Part shown: positions 11,767 to 24,300 of the stretch, one piece after another | Numbering within the stretch: the first letter of the stretch is position 1 | How the letters are laid out: each line of letters starts with the position of its first letter | Program-made: the position numbers and the translations under genes | Notes under the pieces: model-generated | Databases searched by the model: none | What the model was told of the DNA's origin: nothing | The model's input: the letters and a program-made list of their open reading frames with translations, nothing else | NCBI GenBank assembly: GCA_008694505.1 | Contig: VZDJ01000594.1 | Location: 14,016,918 to 14,080,917 of the forward strand | Direction of reading: 5' to 3' | Length of the DNA: 64,000 nucleotides | Source: Cyanoderma ruficeps | Taxonomy: Eukaryota; Chordata; Aves; Passeriformes; Timaliidae

Positions 11767-12342
11767 ATGCCGATTGAGATCGTGTGTAAAATCAAATTTG
11801 CTGAAGAGGATGAGAAGCAGAAGGAGAAAGAAGAAGGGGACAAGGAGAGCCTGATCGAGGAGCCTGCCCGGCCCCACTCCCGGGATCTGGCCACCTTTGC
11901 CAGCACCAGCACGCTGCACGGCTTGGGACACATCTGCCGGTCGGGACGGCTGGGTGTGCGCCAGACCCTCTGGGCGTTTGCCTTCCTGGCCTCGCTCGCC
12001 TTTTTCCTCTACCAGGCAGCCAAGTCGGCGCTGCTCTACCTGGAGCACCCCCACGTCATGGCCCTGGACGAGGAGGCCATCCGCGAGATGGTCTTCCCTG
12101 CCATCACCATCTGCAACATTAACCGCTACCGCCACTCGGCACTCACCGACGCTGACATCTTCCACCTAGCCAACATGACCGGGTTGCCCCCCAAGGACCG
12201 GGACGGTCACAAGGCCACGGACCTGCTCTACCCTGACCCCGACATGGCTGACATTGTCAACCGCACCGGCCACCAGCTCGACGACATGCTCAAGAGCTGC
12301 AACTTCAGCGGCGAGAACTGCTCGTCCCGTGATTTCACTGTG
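11767..12342 (+). CDS. ASIC4: ASIC4 first coding exon 1a (canonical N-terminus)
   Basis: Encodes residues 1-192: the cytosolic N-terminus, the HG motif, TM1 and the proximal ectodomain ending SRDFTV. The donor is GTG|GTGAGT in phase 0. Acidic and lysine-rich stretches (residues 13-27) precede the conserved block [27 protein letters not shown] and NCS sequons mark possible glycosylation. The next exon in the same transcript is 22.4 kb away. Confidence 0.95.
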
Positions 12343-15300
12343 GTGAGTGCACACCTGGCTCATCTTCCCTAGGGGCCCCTATCGGCACGGGAGCACCCAC
12401 CCGTCCGTGTCGCACTGGAGCAGGGCTCCCTGGCTCACTCCGGCTGCTGAAGTTTGCATCTCTCTCTGTTTGAGTTTCCCTCCAAGTTTCACATGGAGAG
12501 AGGGAGAGGATCCTCCGTGGGAGCTCTCAGCAGGGCTCTGCACCACCACAGGACTTTCGGCAGGTCTGTGCCTGAAGGGTTCATGGGCAGGAGCCATGGT
12601 GGGTGAGCAGCAGGGTTCAGCAGTCCCCAGGGTGGGTGTGTAGAGGCCAGGGGGAAAGCTATGGCACAGAGTCCTGTTCCATCCTGCTCTTGCCCCGGAT
12701 CAAAGTGCCCTGATGCAGGGTGCTTTACTCAGCGAGAGGGGCTGGAGCAGGGGGGCAGGCAGAGACCCCTTTGCACATAGGGGAACCTTCCTGTATTTGC
12801 GAGATTAGCGCTGGGATGTGTGTAAATGTGGAGAGTGCCGGCATTGCACACGCACGTGTGCACATGCCGAGCATAAATGCCGAGCCTCTCTGCTCTGGAG
12901 GGATGTCTACAGCCAGGCGAGCAGGGGGCTTCCCGGGGCTGCCCATTCACTGCCCAGGACTGGCAGCAGGGCCTCTTCCAACAGCGCCCAGTCTGCCCAG
13001 GCAGAGAGCCCCTGGCCAACCGCCGCCAGTGTGCAGCTCTCACCAATATTGAGCCTGGAATCACAAATCCCCACTGTGGTTTGGGAAAATAAATGTGCTG
13101 AACGGGCGGAATACCTGATGGGACCCTTTTCAGACCTTAATGACTCTGGAAATGAGCCGCCTCTCTCCTACGGCTGCCAGCGGCTACTGCTCAGCTGGCT
13201 CCCGCGTTCTCGGGAGCTGTGCTGCCAGCCGGACCCCGCTCCGTGCCGGGGACTGGGATGTGATGCCATGGGCTGTGCAGGATACTGGGGAGGAGAGGAG
13301 GCTCCGTGGGGCTGGAAATGGCTGATGCAGCATGTTCCGTTTCACTTCGTGCCCATCGGTACAACGCCTGCTCAATGTGCAGAGTGATGCTGTCCCTGGG
13401 AAAGAGACGTTTTGGGGGGGCAATCCCTGTGGAGGGGGGTGGTGGTGGCATGGGGCACTGCAGTGGAGTGGGAAGGAGTGGGGGACAGGGGCGGGCAGCC
13501 CCACTCCTCCCGGGGATTTGCTGGGCTCTCTGCCTGCTCTATGCCAGCTGCTTGAGTTTGCCGGGGAGCAGTGTGGTTCAGCAGGGTTTGGAGCAGGAAG
13601 CTCTGGTGCTGGACAGTCCTGCACGTGGCTTGGCCATGCTGACTCCAGCCCTGGGATCCTCCTGGAGGATCCTGCACAGCTTTGGTTTGCAGGGGAGGCA
13701 GTGAGCCCAGCCTTGTCCTGGGGCAGTGGCACAGCGTGGCAATGGGATTTGAGCCACACTGTGATGTTGGCAGGGCAGAGCTCTGGTGGATGGGGCAGTA
13801 CAGGCTTCCCACAGCATGGGCAGAGTGTGTGGCATGCACTGTGCTGTGTGGCAGTGAAGGGTGACCATCAGGACATCACTGGGACCCGATTTCTCAGTGT
13901 GGCCAGGCAGGACCAGCTGGCCTGCCTACCTCATCTGCTTATGAGTATGCCCTGGGGATGCCCAGGCAGCCGGGCTCTGGTGTGCTGCCACCCTGCACTG
14001 GAGCAGGTTTCAGGCATGAAAATGGGCACAGCTGACCTGTGGCCTCATGCTGAAGAAGGGGACTACAGGATTCCTAAAGCCTGCAGCCACCCTGTCCACA
14101 GCTCAACATTTCTGGCCTTTAAGGTGTCAGGGGTCGTCAGCAGAAGGGGGTGTAACTGTCACCTTTTACTTGCCTGGAGCAAAGGGATGAACCTGGGGCA
14201 GGAGAGGCTGCAGACATGGGTGTGGGGAGGGATGGGTGAAGATGTGATATACCTCTCTGCAACATAACATGTCCCAAAGCCTTGCCAGACAGAAGTGGGA
14301 CCTGTCAAGGCATCACACCATTTGCAGCTGGAGCCTTCTACTCCCGTTCCCTGAGCCAAATTGGTCCCTTGTGCCTCCTGGGAATGACTGAAACACAGCA
14401 CAGGCTTCTTGGCAAGAAGGTTGAGTCCCAGCTGTGCTGTATGGGCTTGGACACTCCTGTGCCTCATAGCTGTGGCCCCCTCAGTGAAGGGGCACCCAGG
14501 CTGCTCATGTGGCGGGGAGATCCACGCTTTGTTGGTCCCATTTCTGGGTCCCCATGTGAGCCTTCATGTTCAGAAAGCTTTTGTACCTGCTCTGTTGTGG
14601 GCGAGTGTGTGAGTCACAGCATGTCCTAGCAGTGATGGAGGGCTTCCAGACTGCAGCATATCCCAGTAGGGCAAATGGCTTGGGGTCCCAGGGCAGCCAG
14701 CCCACAGCGAGCAGCCTCTGTAGCAGAGGCTGTCCCTCAGTGATACAGGAGAAGGGAAGGAGCTTTCCCTGCAGCCATGCTTGCAAGAGTTCTGGAGTCG
14801 TTCCTTCCCTCTGGGCATGAAGTAGATTTTGTCCAGAGGCTGGAAGATTTTCAGCATGAGAGTGGCCAAGCTGTGGGGCTGCTGCCGACTGCCTGTCCAG
14901 GACCAGGAGCAGTGCCAGGGCTGGAGCATGTCCCCTCGCACTGCTGCTTGCAGCCCGTGCTCACGCAATAAATAACTCGTGCGGGTCCTTTAAGTAAGAG
15001 CCGTGAGTGGTAAATGATCTTCCCCTATTCAACGTCACAAATCCACATTCTTTATGGGACAGCAAATTAAGAAACTATCGGGGAAAAAAAAATCCCCAGC
15101 GTAAGCATCTTCCATGTAATAAAGCCCGGCTGGGCTGTAAATCTCCCCAGCGGCAGGGACAACCCTGAGCCGCAGCGAGGCTCCCTGCAGCCCCGCTGAC
15201 AAATGTGCCCCCTGTGCCGGCGGCTAGAGGGCCGTGCTGGAGCCCCGGCAGAGCCTCTTCTGACCCCATTGAGCTGTGCCGTGCTCTGCAGCCCCCCAGT

Positions 15301-18300
15301 GCCTGCCGTGCTCAGGGGCACTGCCCAGTGCCCCCTGGGCACTCTGTCCGATGGATGTCTTGGTGAGGGTCCTGGGCACGGAGCAGTCCTGGCTGGGTGA
15401 GTGCAGCTGCAGAACTGAGGGTACCGGTGCAGGAAATCAGTGGCACTCTTTACATGCCATTATGCAGGAGGTTGGGAAGTGTCCCCACGGGGCTGGGGCT
15501 GAGCTGCTGCGGGTGGTTTGCACTCACCCTCACCTCCCTGCCCAGCACTCTGGTACAGCCACTACCTGAGGCCAAGTCTGGCCGTGTCAGGTGGCACTGA
15601 GGGAAGAGGGAGCCTTCCCGACAGTGCTTTGGAGATGGGGATACAGACAGATGGGGTGTGCAGGAGTTTGGGGGCTGTGGGAGGAAGTGCATGGAGGGGG
15701 CCTCCTCAGTTGGCAGCAGCATCCCGCCTGTTCGCCGGCAGTGGCTGCAGCAGGAGCCTCCGCTCGCGGCCGGGCAGGAGCCCAGTGCCTTTCTCAAAAC
15801 CTCATTCGTTGTCAAAAGCCTTTTGTTTGTGATGTGTGGCTGCTGAAGCCAGTTGTGCCGAGGCTGGAAGCTGGGGGGGAGCAGGGAGGTTGCTGAGAGC
15901 TGGCAGTGCCCCTCGGAGCTGGCACCGGCCCCGGCTCTCCATGCTAGGCCTCCTGCCTGCCCGGTATGTGGGCAGTGTGAGGGGTGTCCCCTGCACTCCA
16001 TGCAGTCCCCGGAGGGGCAGCCCTATGCTGAGATGGACAACATCCTCTGCCGCATTCCACATGCACACAAGAGATCCTGGTTCAGGGGGTAGGCGGGGGC
16101 AGCAGGCTGTCGCCTCTGCCTCCTCCCAGCAAGGCTCTCCCTCTGTTCCTGACATGGGGACTCTCTGACCTTTCCACCAGAATCATACTTAATAAATGTC
16201 ACATTTTCAGCCTATTTCTACTGGGTAAAAGAGATGGAGTGATCGTTTTTCACCTGCCCTACCCTGCCTGGTGCCTGTTCAGCCCCTGGCATTCAACCAC
16301 TCCATTTTCCCTGTACTCCTTTGCAGGGCTGGGACTCCCCTAGGTGCTCAGTGGGCTCCAGCTACTGCAGAACCCACTCTGGCACCGGCACAGAGTGGCT
16401 CTTGGGCCAGGCAGTGCTATACAGGTCCCAGCACAGCATCATCTCCTTTGGAGGGTGGCATGGCTGTGACTGTGATGGGTGTCCTGCCTGGCAGGGAGTG
16501 GCTGGGCTGGGACTGGTGGTGTCAGTGCCCAGGAGAGGCTGGAGCATCCCTCACTGATCCCATGCCTGTGAGCTGCTCAGCTGAGCCCATCTGTGCCCAT
16601 CTGGGTCACATCACTCCACTCGCTACATCCACATCCTGCAGTCCCAGTCCAGCACTTGAGCCAGCTACCCAGGGGTCCACAGCCCATCTGGAACCCTCCA
16701 TCCTCACAGTCTGGCCACTGTGCTCGTGCATTTCCAGGCCTATGTCCCGGGTAGGGCAGGCATGTCACAGGCTGGCCATGCTCCCGTCCGGAGCAGCGGC
16801 AGCGGCATCTCCGGCGCTGTTACACATGAGCCGCCTGGGCACGGCTCGAGGCGCTGTTTGTGCCAGAAAACGAGGGACTTTAATGCAATTCGTTGCCATT
16901 TAATTTTACACAATTCCTGCTGCTTAATCCGCTGAGAAATGCTAATTTATACAATTCACGTCTAAAAATAAATGTCAGTCCAGCAGCTCCCAGCAGCGGG
17001 TAGCTGCTCCCACCAGCCCCCACCAAAGCCTTGTGCAGGGACCCCAGTCTGGAGCCCACCTTGCTCCCTGCCAGCCATGCTGCTGCTCCTTGACCTAGGT
17101 GCTCAGGCTCTGGCAGCAAGTATGTGTATTTGGGGATAATGGGATTTTGGGAAACTGTGGTGGGAGAACATGGGGTTGGCTGCACCTAGGGATGTCACTG
17201 CAAAGTCCCTCATGACAGTGAGGTAGGGTGACAAGGGGACAAGCAGGTGGCATGGCAATCTGACTCTTTCAGATGGTTGGGGAGACGTTCTTGATGTGGG
17301 GGTCATGACGTGTATTTGGGACCACTGCTTCCTCATGGATTCCCCCAATAAATTTGGGCGCAGCCTTCTGTGCAGCTGCACCCTGGGATGTGGCGGGGGG
17401 TGCATAGAGCAAGAGGGGTGCCGGGTGCATAGGCCTGGAATGTAGCCAGCTGGGCTGCACATGAGGGGTTCAGCCATAGGTCAGGGCAGGTGCCACCTGG
17501 TTGGCAGGTTTTAATTGGTCACAAAGTGCCTTTAATGAATGTAGGATGGGAGGGAAGCATGCACCCCTCCTGCCTGGGGAGTGGGGATGTATGATTTGGT
17601 CTCTGAGGAGGCTGGTCTGCAGGGGACAGCAAGGGGGCTGGATCATGGGGACAAGAGGGTCCATGGCTGGGAAGAACCTATGCTAAGCTCCCAGACCCCT
17701 GCCTCTTGCCCTTGAGCATCTCCATACCCTGCTGCCCTCCACCCCAATGCCACTGCCCCTACCATCTCGCACCCATTGGTCCCCTTCCCCAACCCCTTTG
17801 CTGATCAGACCCCCATGCCAACTCCATCCAAGTGGGGTGGCAGTGACACCAGCAGCAACACTGTGGAGAGGGTGCCAGGGCAGTGGGGCGAGCACCAAGG
17901 GCCATGGTAGTGGGTGCCAGCTCCCTGCAGGAGGGGGGTGAGGCGGGGGAGCAGAGGGGTGCGGAGGCGACGCAGCGGGGGAGCAGAGATGCTGGAGGAG
18001 CCGACGGCTTTCCCACCGTCTCCCTGATTGAGATCGGATCACCGTGAGCATAAAAAAGCTCTCTTCATAATTATATTTAATGAATTGACTTTAAAAGCTC
18101 TTATGCTCTTATCTGGGTAATTTAATATCACACACTTAATAAGCCTGTCTCCGATACGGGGGGAGCCAGCGGCCAGGACGCCCGCGCCTGGTGTGTCTCC
18201 CCAGGGATGTGGGACGTGCCATGAGGCTGGGCGCACATACCAGGCTGAGGGGAGGGGGACGCTGCTGCCCCCTGGGGCCAGGGAACCCGTGGGGTGACTG

Positions 18301-21300
18301 TGGGGCAGCACCCCTCCAGCACTGCTGACTGCAGAGGGGGCTGGGCACCTCCAGTGGCCGCCAGAGGAATCGGGACAAGATACGCAGAGGGGAGGGGTCC
18401 AGGATTGCTGGTGCCCGGGGCCACAGGGCTGTGAGACCATGGGGCGATGGGAAGACAGGGCAGTGGGGCTGACAGGCTGCAGGGGGACAGATGGGGCAGG
18501 GGGGTTATGGGCTGCTGCATGGCTGCCTGGGCACGGCGCAGGGCTGGCTGGGGTGCAGGTGCCCTGTGCCAGCGACATGGTTGGACGCCACGTGGCCCCA
18601 TTGCTGAAGGGCGTTGCTGTGGCCCTCTCATTTATGCCAGTGCCAGTTGTGGCAGGGGTCCCATGGACAGCACTGGGGACAGTCATGGGTCAGAGTGCAC
18701 CACAGGTTCCAGTGCCATGATGCTGTCAGATCTCTGTCTCCTTCTGGCTCCAGCCACCTCTGGGGTAGTCAGCTGGAATGTCATGGAGGTAAATGAAGGC
18801 TTGTCACCACCTCTGCAGCTCTGTCCCTCCCTGCTGCACCCCCCATCTCCTGGAGTCCCAGAAGGGGTGTGGGCTGCCTCCTGCAGGCCGGCATTGCCGC
18901 AGCCCAGGTAGAAGTCTCAGGGCCCCCGCCTCCCCTTGTCACCCAGCCCCCCCGGCCCCCCCACCACCCATGGCTGTGTGCAGGCCGGCGCCTGCGGCAA
19001 GCCGGAAGGAAGGCTCTGCCATATGGAGCCGGGGGCCCTGGGGACTGCAGGAGCCCGGGGCTGGGACCTGTGGCCATCCTCCATTCCAGCTCATTGGTCA
19101 GTGGGGTGGAGAGCTACTGGCCAGCCTGGTGTAGAGAACACGTCAGAGTTAGAGCTGCTGTGAGTTGGTCTGTCCCCCCAGCCTGGCACCATGTCCTCAG
19201 TCACCCTGTGCCTTCGGGTCCCTGATTCCCAAGTGACGGAGGACAGAGCAGCACCTCCCAGCATCTGTGACCGTGCTGCTGCAGGACAGGTGTGAGGGAC
19301 AGGGTCACAAGGGCAGGATGAGTGATGTTGGCTCTTGACCAGCCATCCCCAAGCTCCGGAGTGCCTGGCAGTGCCGTCTGCCATCATGGCACTTGGTGCC
19401 AAGGCTGGGCGGGCTGGAGGGGGGCGCGTGCTAAGGTTGTGGGGCAGAGGAACAAGGACGCAGCTGCCACCTGGCCCTGCGGAGGCACTGGGGGACAGCC
19501 CCAGGCAGAGCGGGGATCCCAGCTCCCCACTGGGGCACGGGGCAGCTGTGCCGGGTCTCCCTCCATGAGGGAGTGTCTGGAGAAGGAGGTTTACGGAGCT
19601 GCACTAAGTGACGCAAATGGTTTGAAGCCCATAAAGAGAGACGGTTTTATGTAAGATGACTATATAAAGCTCTGCTGTTCTGCCATTGATGAGATATAGG
19701 CCTTTATTTATAGAAGGCAATGTTTGTGGTGCAAGTGCTGAAAGCCAGCCAGGGACCCGCAGATAGGGCGTAGAGTCATTTGACATGCAGCTGCCGTCGA
19801 CACTGTTCACACATTAAAGAAAAAAATTAACAAGTTTGCAGCCAGTCAGGTGGAAAAAACAATAATTGTCGAAAAACGTATTTCCCCCTTTTTCCAATAA
19901 CAAATAACTGGAACGCTGTTGGGGAGGCTTCAGCTTGCTTTCCCTCTGGGAAAGGATGGGCTGAGGCTCCAGCCAGGCTAGCGGATGGAGTGGGCAGGGG
20001 GAGGCAGACAGGGTGGGATGAGAGCCCAGACAGGGGATGCTGCCACAGGGTGGATGTCCCTGCCTAGGCATTTTTATGTCCACGACTGAAATAACAGGGC
20101 CTGCAAGCAGGGATGAAGGCACCAACAGCTCAACATGGCCATGTATGTGCTGGGGGATGAGGAGAGGGGACAAACACCAGGAGCTGAAGATGCTCACTAC
20201 ATGAGGGGCTGTGGAGCAAACCCCGCTGGATTTTCCTGCCTGGCCCAGCATTGTCTCTCTCCACCTGCACACACAGGAATGCTCTGAGGTTATTTCTTAG
20301 CCAGATGTGGCTGGGTTTTTACTGGAGAGCATGCAGCCAGTCCCTGTGGTCAGAGTGCCCTGCCAAATTCTGTTTCATGCACAAAAGGAGGAAAAACTTC
20401 TCATGATTAATTGTGCAGTAGGGGAAAACATGCATCTCTAACCTGCTCCTCGCCGGTCGCTGGCCTTTTCTCCTAGCCATTGCCCCGACATGCAGACAAG
20501 GGAGGGTGCGAGGACAGGAGGGTGCTGACACCTCTGCCACATCCTGCCCTGTCCTGACTCAGCCATGACCACGAAGGGTCCCAGCAGGGAGCAGCCAGGC
20601 TCAAGGTCAAGGAGCTTCCCTGCAGCTCCCTGCACTGTTCTGTGGATGGCTGTCCCCTGCTCATACTGCAAAGTCTTCCCTCATGCCCGAGTGCCCTCTG
20701 CCAGCCCCATCACCCACCATGCCACCATTGTGCCAGCAGCAGGCAGGAGGGTAGCAAATGGCACTGTGCTTCTGGGCTTGGGATGAGGGGACTGGACCTG
20801 CATCCTGATGCACTGGGACTCAGGGTTCCTGCATGTGCCTGCTCTGTCCGCAGGAGATGTCACTGGCTGCATGGCTGCTCCTCCCCTGCCTCCCTTGTGA
20901 AGGACGCCCTCTAGATCACTTGGCCCATCTCTGGGCTCTCAGACAGAAGCCTGAGCACTCTCTGCACATGATGAGCAGCAGCTGACCTCAGCTGAGCTCA
21001 ACAGGTTTTCTTCCAGCAGGACAAAAGGTTCTCATCACCTGATGGCAGCTTGGGGAAGGTGAGTGCAGGAGGAGCTGGGGGATAGGAAAGCCAGTGGCTG
21101 GAAGGACCTGTGGGCATCGTGTCCCAGTGGGATGGGGGTTGGAGAGCTGAGCCAGGCTGTCCCCTGCCCACAACAGCTGGGCAGGCAGGGAGCAGGGGCT
21201 GGGGAACACACTGGCCACTGCTGGCCGCCAGCTCTGGGATGTGCAGGGCAGGAAGGGAGAGGAGGCACAGCCTTGTCAGAGTAGAGCCTCTGATTAATCA

Positions 21301-24300
21301 CTAACTGCCGGCCCTCCAGCCAGCAGCTCATTAGCAGTTTAATTCCTGGTGCCCGGCGTGCAGGAGGACTGTGCAGCTCTGATTGAGCTGGATGCACTCA
21401 TCTGGGCAGCCGCAATCAGATGGTGGCCCCCCCACTCTGGTCACAGTCACAATCAGTGGCCACGGGGCAGGTGCCGCAGCTACTACAGGTAATGCAGGTG
21501 CTGCAGATGCTGTGAGTCCTCTGGTCAGGCAGGGGTGAAACACATCAGTGGCAGTGGCTACAGAGAGCTTGTGAGCAGGGCCAGGGGCTGGAGATGTGCC
21601 CATGTCTCCCCCTGTATCCATTGATAGTCTGGCTGTGCCTGGAGTAGGGTGGTCCCTGCGCTGTCATGGGGCTGGGAGCAGCTGTCAGTGGTGTCAGCAG
21701 CTGTGGAGAAGCACTGCGCTTCGCTGCACGAGGATATGTCACCAGCCTGTCATCTTTGGGGCCAGTGACACCCTGCACGTCCCTGTACTGCCCCTTCCCT
21801 CTACCACCTGCATGTGCACCCACAGGGCAGCAAGGTGAGGGCTGTGGTTCCTGTCTGCATCCTAGTGTTCCTGCCACCACCCCAGGTTCTTTTCTCCCCT
21901 GGGTCTTCTTCCTCCCAGACCCCTTCACTAATGGGATGGGGGAATTCACCTGGGCCATGGGACCAGGACAGGGGCAGGAGGGAACTGAGTGTTGCAGGAA
22001 AGAGGCACTGTCTGTGGATTCTGCCTTAATTTCATGGACCTTAAACTCCATCTGGGCATGCAGAGGTGGGCATTGCAGTGCCTCCCAGGTTCCTGGGGAT
22101 GTTTGCAGCTCAGACTTACCCCTTTGCCCTCCAAAACTTGCTGTGTCCTTTACTCCCAAGCTGCTGTCTTCACAATTTCTTCACAGTACAAGGAGTGAGG
22201 GAGAGACCATAGCAGAGAGAGGCATATCCATCTGTCTTCAATGCTCCAGTGGCTGGAGCAGGGCAGGGAAGGGGCCTGCAGGTGTCCCCACTGCAGTGGA
22301 GCAAGGAGGGCTAGGGTGCATGTGGGGGCAAGTCAGGGGCCATGCTGGAGCTGTGACTCCTACAGAGGAGGCAGGGCCAGCCCAGCATCTGGTGCTGCTG
22401 CTCCTGAGAAAGGTTTGGAGCAGGCCGCCTTCCCAAGCAGCATGGGACTGAGGGCACTATGCAAATCCAGCTGAGATTGATGTAAGTATTAATTATGTCC
22501 CATCAGCTCAGCTCTTGCCCAGCAAAGCAGAGCACCAGGTCATGCTGCAGTTTGTGCAGGAAAGATGGATTTGCACTGGATGTGTGTTGCCTATGCCTGT
22601 GCCCCTGTCCACAGCCTGCTCCCACCACCCTGCTGTGACTGTGGTGTGCCATCCCAGGTCAGCCTGGCTCTCCCAGTCCTATGGCACTGCCTGGCTCAGG
22701 GGTGAAGTCATCACTGAGCAGGAGGTGAACAGTCTGAGGCAGGAGCAATGCAAGCACTGTCAAGCAGTCTGGCATACACAGTCTGAGATCCTGCTAATCA
22801 GAGAGTGTCTGCAATTACATGTGCTAATTATGGGCAGGGGTTTACAGTAATTCCTGCCCTCCTGGCATGACACTGGTCACACCAAGGTGCATTGCTTCTT
22901 CATGAGGACAGGAGTAAATAAGGACATGAGGACAGGACTGTTCAGCAGGCTCTCCCAGCCCAGGAAATGGTATATCACCAGGCCTTCTGTCCAGCTGCTT
23001 CCCATCCTATCCCATCCCACACCACCCCATCCTCATCCCCATCCCATTTCACCCCATCTCATTTCACCCCATCCCATTCTATCCTGTACTGGACATGGTA
23101 CAGCATGTACAGTGCCATACATGGAGCCCTGCCTGTGTGGCCATGACAGCTGCTCTGTCCCCGAGCACCTGGCTGATCACATCTCAGTGGAGCTGCTTTT
23201 CAGAGGGAGTTTTTCGTGCTCTGACCCCCCTGTGCTGCTGCTGCTGCTCTGACATCCTGTTTCCTTATCGCCTGACATGACCTTAATTAACTCCCTGTGC
23301 TGATAATGCTCTAGGCTTCTCCTCCAGGAGCTGTATCTCAGAATTGTGTCCTGCCTCATCCTCTTATGGACCACTGCAGAGACTGCACAGGCAGCCTGGA
23401 GCAAGGGGGAGAAAGGGATGTGTGGTGCAGACAGAGCAGGGCTGTGATACTGAGGTCACTGAGATGATATGGAGTGGATGGCACAATGCTGAGCTAGGGG
23501 ATTGGTACTACATTGAGGGTTTCAGGGAGATGCTGACCTGGTGGAGATGGCTGTCATGGTGTAGAGGTGGGGGTTCTGGCAGGAGAGGGGGCTGTGCTGA
23601 TGCCCAGAGCAGGGTGGCAGAGGCAGTAGTGCCCATGGCAGCAGCATCCATCCCAGGCTCCAGAGGTGCTGCGAACCAGCATAGAGGGATCCTGGCTCTC
23701 CTTGCACCGCTGCAGGGGGGGCTTTGGGTGCTGAGCTGGCAGGACCCTCCACCCCTGGGAGCTGTCTGGCTGCCTGGCTGCCCCTCCACTGCTAGCCCTA
23801 GTGGATTGAAATGCCAGCAGTCATGACTTGTAGCCACTTTATCTTTCGTGCTTGGCAAATATTGGCAAAGAGGAGATGTTTCAATAGTGACGTTTGCCGA
23901 TGGGAATCTCAGTGTGTGATCCCACTAGCTCCATGCCGTGCAGCAGCCCAGCTGCTTCTGAGGCAGCTGCTCACCAGGACTGAGCCTGGCATGGGCACAG
24001 TCTGGGGCCCATGGGCCTGCTTCCAGCACCTTCTCCCCACAGACTAGTTCCCAGCAGGGTGCTGTTTTGAGCTTAACTGTGTTGCAGGTGTCACCCTCCA
24101 GCACAGGAGTAGGGCTTCTGGCACCATGTCCTCAGTCACCCTGCACCTGGTAGCTCTGACCTGGCAGCAGCTGGGCCAATGCCACGAGCCCTGCAAAAAG
24201 CAAAAGTTGCAAAATGCTCTCAGACAGTCTCCTCCCAGCTTGCAGCCACACAACCCTCATCTTCACTCCTATTCCCCACAGCTTCTACTTCCCAAAACTT

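Noticed and set aside
13332..14267. 311-codon frame on the plus strand after ASIC4 exon 1a
   Set aside because: Gly/Trp/Ser-rich random composition, no domain, and competing long frames on the minus strand.
21666..22451. 261-codon plus-strand frame
   Set aside because: No recognisable motif, inside the ASIC4 intron, consistent with chance in GC-rich DNA.
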